From Parasphingorhabdus sp. (GTDB lineage Bacteria; Pseudomonadota; Alphaproteobacteria; Sphingomonadales; Sphingomonadaceae), in contig JAUCYS010000017.1 in NCBI GenBank assembly GCA_030373505.1, positions 1-64,000 on the forward strand: 64,000 bases of DNA, written 5' to 3'. This document shows positions 63,713-64,000 of the stretch, piece after piece (the stretch's first letter is position 1; every line of letters starts with the position of its first letter). The notes under the pieces were generated by a model. It had not been told where the DNA came from. It searched no databases and saw only the letters and a list, made by a program, of their open reading frames with translations. A program made the position numbers and the translations under genes.

Positions 63713-64000
63713 ATGACTACCATGTCCAATTCGGATCGCGAGATGCTCCGCGACTCCATTCGCCGCTTCATGCAGGAGCGCGTGACTCCGATCGTCGCCG
63801 AGCACGACGCTGCCGGCACTTTTCCTTACGAGCTTATGGGCGAACTGGCGCAGTTCGGTTACATGGGCGGCCAGCTGCCCGAAGATGCGGGAGGATTGTC
63901 CATTGATCCGCTGACCTGGGCGATGATGATGGAAGAAGCGGGATATGCGTGGTTGTCGCTGCGAACGATGCTGAACATCACTAACACGGCGATGCCCAAA
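63713..64000 (+). CDS. Acyl-CoA dehydrogenase, N-terminal part (gene continues past window)
   Basis: The first 96 residues of a flavoenzyme that oxidises acyl-CoA thioesters. MTTMSNSDREMLRDSIRRFM, VTPIVAEHDAAGTFPYELMGELAQFGYMGGQLPEDAGG and SIDPLTWAMMMEEAGYAWLSLRTML are the usual N-terminal helical domain. AGGGAG lies 6 nt upstream of the ATG at 63713. The start is 26 bp after the TonB receptor stop, so it is probably co-transcribed with it. The active-site base lies beyond the window. Confidence 0.9.
   Translation, partial: MTTMSNSDREMLRDSIRRFMQERVTPIVAEHDAAGTFPYELMGELAQFGYMGGQLPEDAGGLSIDPLTWAMMMEEAGYAWLSLRTMLNITNTAMPK

Overview
The window is chromosomal DNA of an alphaproteobacterium, most likely a member of the Sphingomonadales (Sphingopyxis/Sphingorhabdus-like). 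This is inferred from a high-GC genome, tightly packed genes with many 4-bp ATGA overlaps, MipZ and DivK cell-cycle proteins, the lptC-lptA-lptB-rpoN order, DUF3576 beside leuS, many TonB-dependent receptors, and interspersed palindromes of the TGAGC(C/T)TGTCGAA type. No replication origin, prophage, CRISPR array or complete insertion sequence was seen.

Region 1 (1-15,100): the 5' two thirds of leuS, a DUF3576 lipoprotein, a ThiE/TenI-like protein, a PLP-binding YggS protein, a CPA1 antiporter, the bioF-bioD-bioA biotin operon, the nuclease PdeM, the tRNA hydroxylation protein TrhO with a coupled glutathione S-transferase, an exported barrel-like protein, and two paralogous exported retropepsin-like proteins. 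Region 2 (15,100-31,300): the ligase-associated DNA helicase (with an in-frame palindromic repeat), a metallo-hydrolase, an AI-2E family permease, an HDAC-like deacetylase, an amidohydrolase, a MAPEG protein, phosphomannomutase/phosphoglucomutase, a J-domain protein, MipZ, PanC, a Sel1-like protein, and a leftward run of DUF3572, HAD, RidA, GDPD and FemAB-like genes opposite divK, then rpmG.

Region 3 (31,300-45,600): a GDT1/TMEM165-like protein, Dps, a large trypsin-like autotransporter, a double cold-shock protein, RNase D, the lptC-A-B LPS export genes, rpoN, an SDR / small protein / GNAT operon, and alanine dehydrogenase. Region 4 (45,600-48,450): two exported cyclophilin paralogues in a repeat-rich zone. 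One is bracketed by 94-bp inverted repeats. A tRNA-Ser(GGA) gene ends the region and seems to mark the border with more accessory DNA.

Region 5 (48,700-64,000): a FecI/FecR/TonB-receptor signalling trio; a translationally coupled glycan-type operon (DUF2334 deacetylase, GT4, multi-spanning membrane protein, DUF2141, and a frameshifted glycosyltransferase); about 0.9 kb of gene-poor DNA; and a catabolic-looking block of MFS transporter, IclR regulator, TonB receptor and the start of an acyl-CoA dehydrogenase. The best candidates for poorly described biology are the coupled glycan operon, the repeat-flanked cyclophilin, and the retropepsin pair lying between two genes of the ligase-associated DNA repair set. 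All functions come from reading the sequence; no database search was run.
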